DNA of 64,000 nucleotides from Wuchereria bancrofti (lineage: Eukaryota > Nematoda > Chromadorea > Rhabditida > Onchocercidae), in the NCBI GenBank assembly GCA_005281725.1, contig SSBO01000012.1, positions 7,762,182-7,826,181 on the forward strand, read 5' to 3'. The notes beneath the pieces are model-generated. The model saw only the letters and a program-made list of their open reading frames with translations, was not told where the DNA came from and did no database searches. A program made the position numbers and the translations under genes. Shown here in pieces: positions 11,701-24,172 of this stretch (positions within the stretch are counted from its first letter, which is position 1; every line of letters begins with the position of its first letter).

Positions 11701-14214
11701 AAGGGGTGAAGTCACCTTGTTTTTTGATGTAAATTTAGTATGTACTGCTTTAGAGGTCAAAGGTTTCAAGAGAATTAGTGATGCCGCAGTTGTGGTTTGC
11801 AGTGAAGATGCAGCGAAGTAAGACAATGTCATTGTTGTTCGGTTACGATCACTTGAAACGACATTTTGTTTAGCTGTCACTGAATGACTCTGGAACTGCT
11901 GATATGATGATATGTTGTTACTACAGCATTATATCTTACTTCTGTATGCTCCACCATTTTTAGCTATTTTAAACACATTTTATGTTCTAAAATTTTTATT
12001 GAAACTTGTCTTCAAATTCAAAATTCCATTTATGAAACAACCTGCGTAACTTTTGTTGTTGGTACAAAAGAAACGGTAGGTAGTGCAGAGTTTTGCTTGC
12101 TTATTTCATCTGTCATCCTGAAATCCCACTTAATGAAAAGAATATTCAAACGTGTTTTGTTTCTTTCTTATTTTATTTTATTCTTAATTTAATTTGCTTG
12201 ATCCACAAACTTTTAATTTCGTGGACAGCGGTATTGCTAGTGCATAAAAAGAGAAGGAGAAACTGTTGCTGTCGCAGCAGTATGTAGTGAGGCTTATAAT
12301 CTTAAAATATCCATTATTATAAATTGTAACAGGCAGTCTAATGGTTATTATTAAAATCAAAACGAAAATATACCAGTCAGTGCTGTGACGTCTTTTTTCG
12401 GCAGCTGTATTCGTAACAGTTGAAAATTTCTCTCTAGAGGTTCGTTGCACCTCTAGTAATGATTCGATATCTGTTAGAAGTTACGAATAACTTTGAAATT
12501 GCAAATTATAGAAAGAGGCCTAAAGTTGGAAATCAGAAACAATTCTCAAAGAGACAAGCTTTAGTTTTCTAGGAATTATGAAAGATGGTACAAAATGCTG
12601 TTTCTACTGTAATTACTCTAAAAGTCACTTTACAACTTTCTGACAAGTTTCTGAACATATTCCTGCATCCCACGAACATGCAATAGCCGCAGAATTCACA
12701 TTGATTTTGAATATCCGCGCTATAGCATCACTTAAGTGAACCTTATATTGATGCTGAATATTCTTGATCTTCCTGATCACTTATGAATACAAGATAAAAA
12801 ATTATGAATTCTTACTTTGAGAATGATCTGGTGAAGAAGTGCTTGCACTCCGCATATTCTGGACTTCTTCAAGGTTGTACAAGGAACTCGGTCGAAATAT
12901 CTGGATAACATGTTTGGTTGTAGATGATGCTGTCGTAGCTTGCGATGTCAGACGTTCTAAATGTTATATTTGCTGATAATTGAATTTCCTCCAACATGTT
13001 CAGCAATTTTATGTATGGCCTAGTGATACAAATTATCTAAGCTTCCTGAAAAAAATATTCATCTCATAAATGAATTACCAGACAAATTGTTCTTTGTGTA
13101 TTTATTTCTGGCCGTTGCTGTATTCAACATGTCACTTTCTGCTTCTGCATGATATCCATTGTTCTTTGGAGTTTCGGTGGTGATAGTAGTTGTTATAAGT
13201 AAGTCGTTGTAAATTAGAGCTTGAATATGAATAAGAATAAATTATAAGATTTTGAAAGAAGCTAAACGTTCATTGAAAAGTTTAACCTTTAGAAAAATTT
13301 TCAGATGTAGCAATCAAAGCTATTGAACTTTTAATACTTTTTAACAAATAAACTACAAACAGACCGATAGCTCGCGGAGCAAGGTCGCAGAATCGCACTC
13401 TATAATTATGCCCTTCGACAGCAATCGAATTGATAAGCTGTTTGCGATGATATATGTCTGTTCGTGGATCAGATCCAATTGGTTTAGTGAACTCTTTCTC
13501 TTGACAATTTGCTTCATCTCGTGTTCGCAAACGACAGCACAACACCTGTACCCTATACTACGAAATGATAATACATCAAAAGCATTATTTCGAAAATAGA
13601 TTCTTATTCCTTCTAACAGAGATAATTTTACCGGGTATCCGACAGACGGGTAATACCAGATATGTATTCTCGCGATCGACATGTATACAGTAATTCTGTA
13701 TCCACAACTGGATCAAACAAGTGGCTGTAGTAGCAGTCTTCTCGTTCCAATTCCGCAATACTTGTAGGAATACCATGCCATGGATATAGCTTAATTAATC
13801 AAATTTTCAACTTGCTAAGTTATTCCTAACTTTTGAAGTAGGTTCAAAAAACTTTAAAATGTGGAAAAAAAATTTAACAGATACTGTTCTGATATGTTTG
13901 AACGAACCTCGTCGACTCGCTCGCAAGTAATTGCGAAAACAGTATCTTGTCGGATGAAACCTTGTGAGCCGACCATTCGTACACTAATTCCTACGGCACC
14001 TGATTTATTTTGGTTTTATTACAATAGAAAAAGTTATACATAGCACTGATAAATATGCTAAATAGTTTTTATATTCAAATTATTATTAACTACCTGAAGA
14101 TTTGACGCATTCGATGCGAAAATTGTCGAAAGGCGCAGAAATGAGTGGATTTTGTAGAGTGCATACAGTAGATACAAATGCCAAAAATAAAGCAACTGGC
14201 TTAACTATCATCAT
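8703..14214 (-). CDS. Secreted dermatopontin-like / mucin-like / lustrin-type cysteine-rich protein
   Basis: About 16 minus-strand exons: 14214-14094, 13999-13908, 13789-13632, 13552-13287, 13219-13079, 12956-12816, 12470-12374, 12117-12042, 11898-11716, ~11469-11185, 11017-10934, 10525-10397, 10263-10153, 9482-9352, 9193-9091, 8887-8703; roughly 767 residues. The start MMIVKPVALFLAFVSTVC is a signal peptide. Residues about 30-200 follow the dermatopontin cysteine pattern: FRIEC(36), FAITC(66), DCYY(90), LYTC(108), SGI...DTRVQVLCCRL (129-130), NCQ and YRVRFCDL. The middle is long, disordered and Thr/Ser/Pro-rich (TTTITTET, SSTTK, TTTSDG), as in O-glycosylated mucins. The last exon has six cysteines, PFRCPAGSEC...YRICC, like lustrin-type nematode domains. 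All phases agree except one: the exon ending 11716 is phase 0 while the next needs phase 1, so a micro-exon or a misplaced site remains there. Likely an extracellular matrix or cuticle protein. Domain names are my inference from patterns. Confidence 0.75.
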
Positions 14215-16311
14215 TTCTGTAAATAATGCATACTTGCATAGAAAAATAAATTGTGAAATAAGTAGATGTTTCGAACTGTTTAGATGTAATTGTATTAATA
14301 TCATTGAAGCATTCAGAAGTTATGCTCATTAATAGCAAGTTTTACTGAAGTGGTAAGAGAAATAAGTTTTGGAAATGCACAAATCACAAATTAGACTTAA
14401 AATATTGGAATCTGAAATAAAAAAAAAAAGGAATGGCAAAGAAAAATTTAGTGACTGCGTATGTAATTTAGCAGGAATGTCTAATCAATCAGTACAACGT
14501 GATTATGCACCGTGCAAGTTTATGGCTGACCGTTTGGCGCTGTATTCATCTTTTAAACGGGGTTTACGGTGACATCCGTAAAGTCATTTCTCCCATTTTA
14601 TAGTTTGATTAGGTTTCCAGTGTTGTAGAGAATATAATCTCAACTGACAAATGTCAGCAGTATCATCTCGATTTGCTTTCAGCTTCCCGGAATTTATTCC
14701 TCCGCAATTCCTAACTATCTCTCAGTGAGAAAAAGTTAAGGACTAAAAAAACCGTCCAAAAATTTGAAAATATATAACTCAAAACAATGATCTGCTGTGT
14801 AGTTCTGGGATGCTTTTTGGAATATCAAGGTAATGTGAAGGAAATATAAAATGAACGACTTTGATGTTTCCCAGCACTCCTAATGAACTTTATCTGCAAC
14901 TATCCCACACATCGTCCTACATACCTAAATTTGTATTACATCTGAAATGATTTCAAACCACTTTTTTACTGACAATGATTTAGTGTCCATTACATATCAA
15001 TATGAAGAAAAATGTCTTCCATGATCATTTTAATGGCTGTATAAATTTATTTTTTCCTTTACATATTTATTTTTTGAGCACATACTGAACATTTGATTGT
15101 GCAATATAATTTTAAAATCACTTACTGTAAAGATTGTTGGGTCAGATCGTAATGATTTGCCTTAACCATTGTAGATGGAGAGTTCAGAAGAGATAACACA
15201 CTGTATAATTCATATTTCACTGCATTTTTTAAATTTTAGACCTTTCTTTTTTACGGATGAAGATAAACTTCAGTTAAAGTTCATTCTTCTGAACTTCTTT
15301 TAGTTTATTTTATTTATCATTTATTGGGTATAGTGGATGACCAAACTGTTTGTATGGTAAAGAAAGGTTAAAAGGATTGAACAGTGAGGGAGAACTCAAG
15401 TATACATAAAAAAAGAAAAAGAAATGCTCCTGATTATCATTAAATAATGGTCTAGAGACTTTCGAAAATTCCGCATGTTTGGCTTCCACAATATCAAACA
15501 TAGAAAACGAAATTGAAACTATTGTGTTAACAATGTTGAATTCACAAGAGTATTTTGCGCACATTAATAATTTCTAACAACTGTTCAATGAATGAATGAT
15601 TTTAATACAATAATCCTAAAATTTCATAATTCGGTGGTAATGGATATCCTTTTTAAGTATTTATTTTTTTTTTTTTCATCCCCTTCCAATTTTTTATTCA
15701 TAGTTTAGGGAGGTTCCTGTAGATCAAAACTAGAAAATTTACTAGTAAAATAAAAAATTTCCAAAATGTACAAGTATGAGTGTTCAGTGACTTTATTTTC
15801 TTGACAACGAAACATTTTGGCATGATAATTTTGTCTTTTAAACAACTGAAAAAGTTGCATTGAAATGAAATAATTACAGAGCTTGCAAATTTTCCACTCT
15901 TAATGTAAACCCCATTTAAACACACAGTTGCAAGTGATAAATTAATATATTCCGTTAAACTAAAAAGTTATCACAGTAAGTTCCTAGAACCAAAAAAGAA
16001 ATATCAAAAGTTTCCGACCCATTAGCATAGATCATATTCATTAGTATGCTGGATATAGCAATATATGAGCTTGCTGAAGAAGATTTCCACGCCACTATAA
16101 ATTTATATCGTTTAATCTATTATGATCAGATGATATCCAGCGATATATTTTTGTTTTCACCATTACGGTATTCGTAAAATTCTGTATAATGACAATAAAA
16201 TTGAGAAAAAAAAAACCATTTATGAAGATGATTTGAAATAATCTTTAAAAAATATAAAATTCGGTAAAAAAGGAAAAAAAAAACAACAGCAGATAGCAGA
16301 ATTCTCAGGAA
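14215..16311. other. Intergenic, upstream of the dermatopontin-like gene
   Basis: No recognised gene. The first part must contain the promoter of the minus-strand gene ending at 14214. Short open frames here (for example 14369-14572) lack splice signals or protein-like composition. Confidence 0.45.
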
Positions 16312-16861
16312 ATGATTTCAATGGACTCGTACGTGAGTAAATGAAGTAGAATTTTCGTCAAAAAACAGTGAAAAACAGGTTGTTGCTGTTGAAGGAAACG
16401 TCGACATATATTATATATATTAATACATATGTGTGAGAAATTTGTGATATATCAACGGTCACTGGATAATCAGGTCGACCTCCCAACCACTAACTGTATG
16501 AACTGTTACAGAATAAAACTGTGATACCGTGCTGCTCCTACATTAAATTCTTTTTCAGTGGAATTTTGTTACCAACTTCATTCATCTGTCATTTAAAGGA
16601 ACTTATCTGGCAGAATAAATGACTCTTTTTGAAATGATCATCAATAACTTAAGCAGGGGTTATAAAATTAATTCCTGTTTTCAGATTGAAACATACGAAA
16701 AAGCAGGCATTTTTGGAATAAAATTTTCATCCAACTTTGAGAAAAGCATATCTCAAAAATTGCAATTATTAAGTAACACCAGCAGGCAACGTTCAGTAAG
16801 ACCAATCAATGTCCCAGTTGAAACAGCCTCGAATTTTGAAGTGGATAAAAGAAATGTTTAG
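16312..16861 (+). CDS. Candidate two-exon small gene (unidentified)
   Basis: Exon 16312-16332 (ATG ATT TCA ATG GAC TCG TAC) ends at a strong GTGAGT donor and follows an AATTCTCAG acceptor-like site that could accept a spliced leader. Exon 16685-16861 follows TGTTTTCAG and stays open to TAG. Both junction sides are phase 0, so they join to a protein of 65 residues with segments such as IETYEKAGIFGIKF and SNTSRQRSVRPINVPVE. Amino-acid use looks protein-like, not AT-driven, but I recognise no family, and short frames like this can arise by chance. It is offered as a candidate only. Confidence 0.25.
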
Positions 16862-18284
16862 GCTTTCAATTGTAATGTGATGTATTTACATAAACGCTTA
16901 ATCTTCAAAACAAGTGATATATATGAGTTTGCTTACATACTGCTTACATAAAAAGAATATGCACTAAACTGTAGATGTAGATCCAAAGTAATGACGAATC
17001 GCAAAAATAATTGTGACTACAACGAACTAAAATAAATTGCTATGAATCCGCTGTAAGATCAGATCAGAATAATTCAGAAAAAGCATGAAGTCTTTAAAAG
17101 ATGTAGAGATATCGCATGACTCGCACACAATACCGACACCATATTTAAAAACAAGTTTTACAGTGCATTTGTTTCATATCTTTTACTCTGAATAGTTTAT
17201 TCATATATCTAATTTCAGGATTGGAGTATATTGACAACTTTGACCTCCTCCGATTCCCAGTACTTTTCTTTTGCATTGACCAATCATTAAAACAACCCAA
17301 TAATATTTTCTTTTACACGACCAACTTCAATTGTTTCAGAGTTCTGGGAATTCATTAAGAATTATCAACTTCAAAGATTTCATTAAACTTCAAAATTTTT
17401 AGTAATCAGAATCCACGTATCTTTCTACAGCAACATTACTCTACTGATGCAAGTCTGCTCGAGCAAAATTCCTGCACTCGCAACATTTTCAGTGATCGCC
17501 GATGTAGCATGATGAAATGCATAATATTACCGATTGTATGATATGTTTCTACTTTTCATTCCGTTAGCGCATACCTTTCAGTAATCAGCAGGAATCTTTT
17601 GTGCGTGAAACAAAAAAAAAAGTGAATAATAAGTGAAGTGTACATGTAAGAACCGATTGATTTTTCTTTGAGACCTCTGAATGAGTAATGACATCACGGC
17701 CAGAACAATAAAAACAATCTTGTTAAATCATTATAGAAATAACGAAGCGCTGTCATTCATCTAAAAAACCAGCTTAAAGCTTCTTTAAACACTTGCCCTT
17801 GATCAAATCATACTAGCACTTCCAATTTTAGGCTACAAATCGAGTAACCAATTTCAATATCACATTTCAGTCCCAACGTGACATAAGACGTACATAGAAG
17901 CGAAGCATTTTTACGAACTGCAAACATCTCAGCGCTGTGTCAACTCAACTTTGGAAAAAGTGGTACCTACAGAAGCCAACGGTCAAAAAAGCAACTGTCA
18001 TCATTTAAGCAGTTAGCTAACATTTCCACCATTGCACAGCTAAAAGATGAGAGTTCAGATTCACTTGGATGTCCATCACTCACGTCAAGTTGAACGGACA
18101 AATAAATGCAGTGTGGCGGTACAGCAGCTGATAAACTGTACCGCGACCTCATTCACTGCATCCCACCAGGGCACTGAACGGAACGAAAACTCCTCATCGG
18201 CATTTCTTAATACTGCTATTCCTTCCCTTCCCGCCTTCACCCCCAGAATTCAGCTTATCAGCTCCGATCAATTCAGTCTGAACG

Positions 18285-18328
18285 AAACACACAGACACGG
18301 ACACACATACACAGACATACACACACGT
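18285..18328. repeat. CA-rich dinucleotide tract
   Basis: Irregular ACACAGACACGG / ACACATAC units, purely compositional, inside the GC-richer island. Confidence 0.75.
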
Positions 18329-18644
18329 GCCTCATCAGCACACCATTGACAGACAGACATCCAAGCAAACTTCTCTAAACCCATCGACAGATAGAGAGAG
18401 GGGAGGGGAGATTCTCGACCTTCCGAAAAGGCTACCTACCTCTTACTCTCGTTTCTCTTCACCTAACGAAAGGACGATATTTCATGGATTGTCTTTGAGC
18501 TGATCGGCACTCTCTCGCAGTCGTCGACCGATCCTCCCACGTCTTCTACACTGACGACACGATGCCACGCGGTACTTGCACCTCGTCGTACCTCCCCTAC
18601 ATCGATCGATGTGCCCCTCTTCGCGAGCACCACATCTGCCATTC

Positions 18645-18698
18645 CCTTCTTCTTATTCTTCTTCGTCGTCGTAATAGTAGCAGCAGCAGCAGCGGCGC
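18645..18698. repeat. Triplet repeats: TTC/GTC run followed by (AGC)n
   Basis: Adjacent imperfect trinucleotide arrays: CTTCTTCTTATTCTTCTTC, then CGTCGTCGT, then AGCAGCAGCAGCAGC. They inflate the 114-codon open frame at 18562-18906, which for that reason is not called as a gene. Confidence 0.75.
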
Positions 18699-21319
18699 AG
18701 GCGACACTGGAAGTCGCATTACCTATCAGTTTGTACGATACGTTACTACTGCACGGGTGAACAACATGTACTGTATTTCTGTCCGCTCCCGTCTCATCCG
18801 TCCGATTACCCGCAGCGACACATTGTCACCAGTGACTGCAGTTGTGGGCCACCCACTAACTGCAGTTGCCATTTCTTCAGCGATAGCTTTCTCCTCAAGA
18901 CAATAATCTCCGCATACCTTCATTATAAACATACCTTTTTACCACTGCGCATGTTTGTGTCTCCACACTGAACAAGTAATTGCACGGCATACGTCCTATG
19001 GCTTTTGTACGTGAATTTCCCGCACATTTGTCGTACTAATGATGTCACCAGATTCTTTCAATCTGAAGACTTTTTTCTCTTTTGGAATCCGATGTTGTGA
19101 CATGTGTACGTGACAGACGGACTCTGTTATGTATGCATAATTATCCTCCCTCTTTGATGTCACGTAACGCGTTCACTTCAGACTGACTCATTTACGCCAC
19201 GTCATTCCATAAATTGTTAAGAATTCTGATTTTATTTCCAAATGATTCATGAGTATCAACTTTAACACTGCACGAATGAATAATGACTGACAGTTAGAAG
19301 AGATTCAACAGCAGAGAAGAATGATTTATCCCATCCAGAATATGAGTTGTCCCGGGCTGCAGCCTATTACTTCCGGTGTTTTCGATGCACTTTCCCTGAA
19401 GATATTGCTTATCTTGACTGGTGCAATATGTAGATGACTCACAATAATGAGATCAGCTGTTCTCTTCATTCCCTTCCAGGCATGGTGGATGCATCAGTCA
19501 GCAATTGAATTGATTTGTTTTATGTTCTTCAGTGTATGACTGTTTGTTGGAAATATGCTGGTGTAAATGTGAACTATGACATCATGCTGAGTACCACCAG
19601 CCAGTACGACTAAATGTGAAAGGCCTCCCAGCTATCTCCCTATCTGCATGCTCATTTTATTCTACAAATTAGGTCAGGTCACCACTAGTGCTAACGCTAA
19701 TGTTAAGTACTTTCCCTATCTTCGGTATCAAACGACCCCGAAATATATACCGCTGCATAACAGTATGGGATGAGACATTGCACTTCAGTCGTCATTTTTA
19801 CACTGCTCGGTGTCAATTTTTAGAATTGTCGTTGACTATAAATTTGAAGCGGAAAGAAACATTTAGCTTTTCCCTTCAGTTTACTTGTCCTATCGGTTCT
19901 TTGCTGAATCTTCCCTTTCTTCCTAAAAACATAGTTCTAGTATTTGCACTACTGAACTGAAGCAATCAATTTCAGAAACATTAAATTCATGCGGTCCACT
20001 AGGTCAGATATAAAAGTGTGCGCTACAGTTCCTGAAGAACCTGTGCAGTTTAGATTTAAACAATCAGGGTTGACTCACTGTCCAATTATCCATATTATGA
20101 AATCGTACTGTCATCGGTGGAAATAGTTCAGTGAAAAGCAGAAGGACAGGAATGGAAGAAAGCGAAATGTGAGAAGGATTTTTGTGGAAGTTTAATTTGC
20201 GGGAAACAAGACAACGCACATATCATCTTGAAAATCAACCCAATTGAATAGCGAGAACAAAAAATGGTAACATATTCTGGGATTCAGTATCACTACGGAG
20301 ATAGGCATTTACAGTAACTTAATATTGCTAATTTAGTTTTGGTGGATGATTACACACATAAACCGTCCTAGCTTCAATATTTTTATTACTGATCTTCTGA
20401 ATGTGACAGATTTTTATATTTGTGCCTCTGTTGCATCCTTGTAAGATCAATGATAATGTAATTATATTATAATAGATACATTTATTTTTTTGTAATTTTC
20501 ACGACACAATCCAACATTTCATTCCGAATAATGTTCCCAAGAAATCCTGCAGCACTGAGACCTCACGTCTTTTAAAAGTATGTTAGCAAGCTTTAGGTTC
20601 ACGAGAAAGTTTCTTGACTTTCCGGTGGTTTTGTTAATCATCGCACAGTCCTAAACCGTAAAAGTATTTTACCACTTTTTTTTCCTGTGTTCGCTCATCA
20701 TACATAATAAAGTAAAATGTCAGAACCATTCATATACTTTACCGGAAATTCTCCTGTGGTTGTGTTCATCTCACAGGTGGGTTGTTCTGGTTTCTTATTC
20801 CGCTTAAGCACTTTCCGGTTCCTAAATATCGCAAGCATTTCCCTCACAGCTGATCTGTTTATTATATAGCAATTAAATTAGTGGAAATTTTTGGAAAATA
20901 TGGCTGGAATGAAAAAAAGTTTTTTGCTTATGACACATATAATATGGTATATGATACTGTTTTTGCTTGCGCATGCGGAAATATGGGTGTAATGAAACTG
21001 TGAATCATAATTTCCTCCGGAAATATGAACTTTCAACAGTGGTCATCTGGATTGCTTTTCATTTCTCTTCACACGTCACTTCTCATGTGTTCGTTTTTTT
21101 TTTCTCTTTATGATTAAAGTTTTGCCTCATACTTTAAATATATAAATGACTTGATTACCTAACTGATATAATAAAAGAACAAAGCAATGAACCATATTAT
21201 TTCCTTAGAGATAGATATAAAATGAGAAGTTAACGGTAGCTACAAAAAATGAAAAAGTTCACAAATAGATGAATAAATCTTAAATACATGCTTTTCCTCT
21301 TCGGATAGCACATCTTCAG

Positions 21320-21555
21320 AAGTGTATGGTATTCTAAAATTGAATTTTGAAAGAGATTTGGCAGTAACTTTTCCTATCAGTGATATACCATTATTCATTA
21401 GATCATTTTACAAAATATGCATAGTTTGTTTTTATTTTCTCGAACATGATTACTTCAGATTAATCAAAACAGATTCACTGTACTCACAAGGTCTTTTAAC
21501 CAAACTGCAATATATGGTTATCAAAGGAGAGTTAATGGAGATCAGGGAAGAATAG
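21320..21555 (+). other. Possible terminal exon (unidentified)
   Basis: A CATCTTCAG acceptor at 21319 opens a frame that runs 78 codons to TAG, entering with one base from an earlier exon. It contains DLAVTFPISDIPLFIRSFYK and ends KGELMEIREE. No upstream exon or family was found, so this could be chance. Confidence 0.2.
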
Positions 21556-22260
21556 CATTTTAAAACCGTATAAGTTATTCAATAAAAGTAGTGTAAATTG
21601 AGTGCAGTGATTAGAAATGCTTCGTGAATGTTTTAAAAGATAGTAGTAACTTGCCCTTTTGTATTAAGATATGGTTTTTCCCTTTTTTTTGAGATATTTT
21701 GAATGGGGTTTATAAATATTGTTGTGTAGATTTATAATAACTACTTAAAGGTTGGGCTAATACTATGCTGCTAGAAAGTAATGCTATACTGGTAAATGTT
21801 GTTATGCAAACTTGTTTGGTGAAAATTTTGCATCAAACAATAAACTACCGAAGTTATTAATGTCAAAGCACTTAGTTCACTATCTCGTACATCTGAAAAT
21901 CATGCATTATGAGAATTTTCAGGGTGCAAAAGGCTTTTTTAGATGTAAAAGCTCACTACTGATATGGAAGATGTGAATTATCATTCGGCAATGAAGGGAA
22001 TGGACTTTTTTTTTCCGGATAGTGGGCTGATGAGAAAAAGCAGCTGTCCCCTTTGTTTTTTCGACTTTGCAGTTTGAATTGTGAAGCACCATCACCATTA
22101 CCATAACACTACTAGCACAACCATTTTATTCACATTCAAATTCTTTCCTCCCTCCATCATCACCTCAATCGCTTTTTCTTTCTTAATTGTTTTTTTTTTT
22201 TTTTGTTAACGGACCATTAGTAAATGTCTTTATGTTTGATGTTTTTCTGGTAGGTGAAAT

Positions 22261-23691
22261 TTAGTTCATTACAATCATCGTTAATAGATGTTGTTCTTTA
22301 ATGTTACATGTCGCCTTCACGTAAATTCGGTTAGATCTTTGGATTTTTACTGACAGCTTAACCAACAGGCGAAATAAATCGGTCAGATGACTACAATCAT
22401 GCAAACCATCACAAAGTTGACTGTATAAATGAGTCAATAATTCTAGCATTTTTGATGTAGGTTCTGACTTGAATCGTTGCTGTAGTATATTTGTGAAACG
22501 CATGATCCATACGGTGATGCTAATAATTTGTTATGAAGCTTCCGAGTCTTCCCATTATCTCCATTTTCTGAAAGTCGTTAAATTTTTGGCAATCTGAATT
22601 ACTCACTATTTCGTATCTTTTCCGAATTTTGTAATTTAGAATACGTTGCCAAATATCAAAGTCATAGTTTTTTTTACCCTGAGATTTTTGTGATAATGGA
22701 AGCTTTTGCTTCTTTTTCTAAATCTATCATTTGCAACCAGCTGAAGACAAAAAATAAGTGTTTCAAATTATTCTTTAATGGTACTAAGTTGCTGATTTTA
22801 ACCAAAATTATAAATTGATTAACACTGAAGTAAATAAGCGGAGGAACATTTTTATTCAAGAAATTTAAAGGGATTTTTTTTCCCAAACATAACTGAGAAA
22901 TAGTTTCCAATTTAATGGATTGTGAAAAGAATGCATACATGTATGAACCCGAATTAGAAAACATTCCATAAATTCGTTAATTAACTGTACTTTTGATTTA
23001 GATTTAAAGTACATTGAGAATTCATTCATTCTCTGTCAATGAAGTGTAAACTGACAATAGCTGTTGGACTAATAGGATGAAAGAAGTATATCAATTTTTT
23101 ATGAACTTTTTCCCACTGCTTTACCAGTTTTTCTGGAGCATAATGCCATCATGCTATCAGCATGTCAGCCAATATCATCTGATAGTTTACATGGCACTTC
23201 AAAGTTTTTATCACAGCTACATAGATCGGAGAATGTTGTGTTCAGGGTTTAGGAGCAGCAAAACTGGGAACCGTGCAAATCTGAGCTGATTCGATTCCTA
23301 TAATCACTTTTATTTGTATTTTCATTCTCGATAATTATTTTCAGCTGTAATTTATTATGATTTTAAAGTATTATGTTTAAATCAGTTGCAAAACACAGTG
23401 TGCACATCTAGCTGCATTTTTAATTAAATAATTGCTTTTTACCCTGTTTCTGCCTTAAATACTTTAAATTTCCCTTAATTTCATGTATTTGTTCCTAATT
23501 CTGTTGTTGCAGTCTGGTAGAAAGTGCCTCAAATGAGAATTAGCCCCGTGACAACAAAGAGAGAAGGGAAGTAAAGGATGCATCGAAACCCTGATCTTGA
23601 TTTTTCTTTTTTTGTTCTTGTTGACGTTTTCTGCATCTTCCATGAAATCGATGAAAGGTGCATAGCATGTCCTTTTTATCTCACTTTTCAT
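22261..23691 (-). CDS. Candidate unannotated three-exon gene (unidentified helical protein)
   Basis: Three coding-like segments join in phase 0: exon 23691-23590 with a true ATG (MKSEIKRTCYAPFIDFMEDA, then a Lys/Asn-rich stretch) ending AGG|GTTTCG; exon 22717-22607 after GATTTAG, containing NYDFDIWQRILNYKIRKRYE and ending at a strong GTGAGT donor; exon 22479-22261 after ATACTACAG, with SKMLELLTHLYSQLCDGL and FRLLVKLSVKIQRSN, ending in TAA. The product would be 143 residues: a very basic first half and an amphipathic helical second half. Composition is far from AT-driven noise, but I recognise no family. The first donor is weak, and an alternative exists 24 bp upstream (AAC|GTCAAC, also phase 0). 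Confidence 0.33.
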
Positions 23692-24080
23692 TCATTTCTT
23701 TGCTTTTTGGTCGTTGTGAAACTCATTTTTTAAATTTGCTTATTGGTCTGAGGATTCTGCAATTTTCCCAACCAATAATGGCTGAAAGAGTTAAAACAGA
23801 ATCAGTTTGTTGCTGTCGATATTAAGAGATACTGGAAGGATGATAGTAGTAGCAGCAGGAAAGCTTCAGGCGTTTAGCACTTAGCTGTAGCTTGATGCTG
23901 GCTCACTCCTCATCCTTCCATTAAGAAAGCCGCTTCCGGTTAGCTTCCATTGCTTCACCATCTCTTCGAAATGGATGCTAACTCTGTCTGATCAGGATTG
24001 ATGACGTACGCTCTTTAGAAGACGAACCACTCCTCCCCCGCCCCACTAATGTTTTTAAATTAGATACATATACAGCCAAC

Positions 24081-24172
24081 ATTGCAAACAGATATATATG
24101 CAGACATACATACACATACATCAGGTAATGAGGATGTGTGTATGTGTGTTTGCCTATATATCTGTTTGCAAT
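24081..24172. ncRNA. Long near-perfect stem-loop (possible small-RNA precursor or inverted repeat)
   Basis: Left arm 24081-24122 and right arm 24133-24172 are inverted copies: the outer 18 bases pair perfectly (ATTGCAAACAGATATATA against its complement). The inner part pairs with a few G-U or mismatched positions and one 2-base bulge, around a loop of about 10 bases. The size suits a microRNA-like hairpin, but the stem is longer than usual, and the inner part is CA/TG dinucleotide repeat, so a simple inverted repeat is equally possible. It lies about 1.6 kb before mbk-1. Confidence 0.35.

Larger units (their letters stand above)
16862..22260. other. Long non-coding stretch with a GC-richer island
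   Basis: No recognised gene in 5.4 kb. From about 17.9 to 19.7 kb the composition is clearly richer in G and C than the surroundings, and contains a CA-rich run, TTC/GTC and AGC triplet repeats and several long but unconvincing open frames (18047-18349, 18562-18906, 19688-19960). A promoter, enhancer or unannotated 5' exon of a neighbouring gene is possible. A weak candidate terminal exon lies at 21320-21555 (+). Confidence 0.45.

Noticed and set aside
13353..13682. 109-codon minus-strand frame overlapping the dermatopontin-like domain
   Set aside because: Wrong frame: the phase-consistent frame encodes the paired-cysteine VLCCRL segment and joins both neighbours.
18562..18906. 114-codon ATG frame in the GC-richer island
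   Set aside because: Its length comes from local GC content and serine/arginine triplet repeats. It has no conserved motif and no splice partners.
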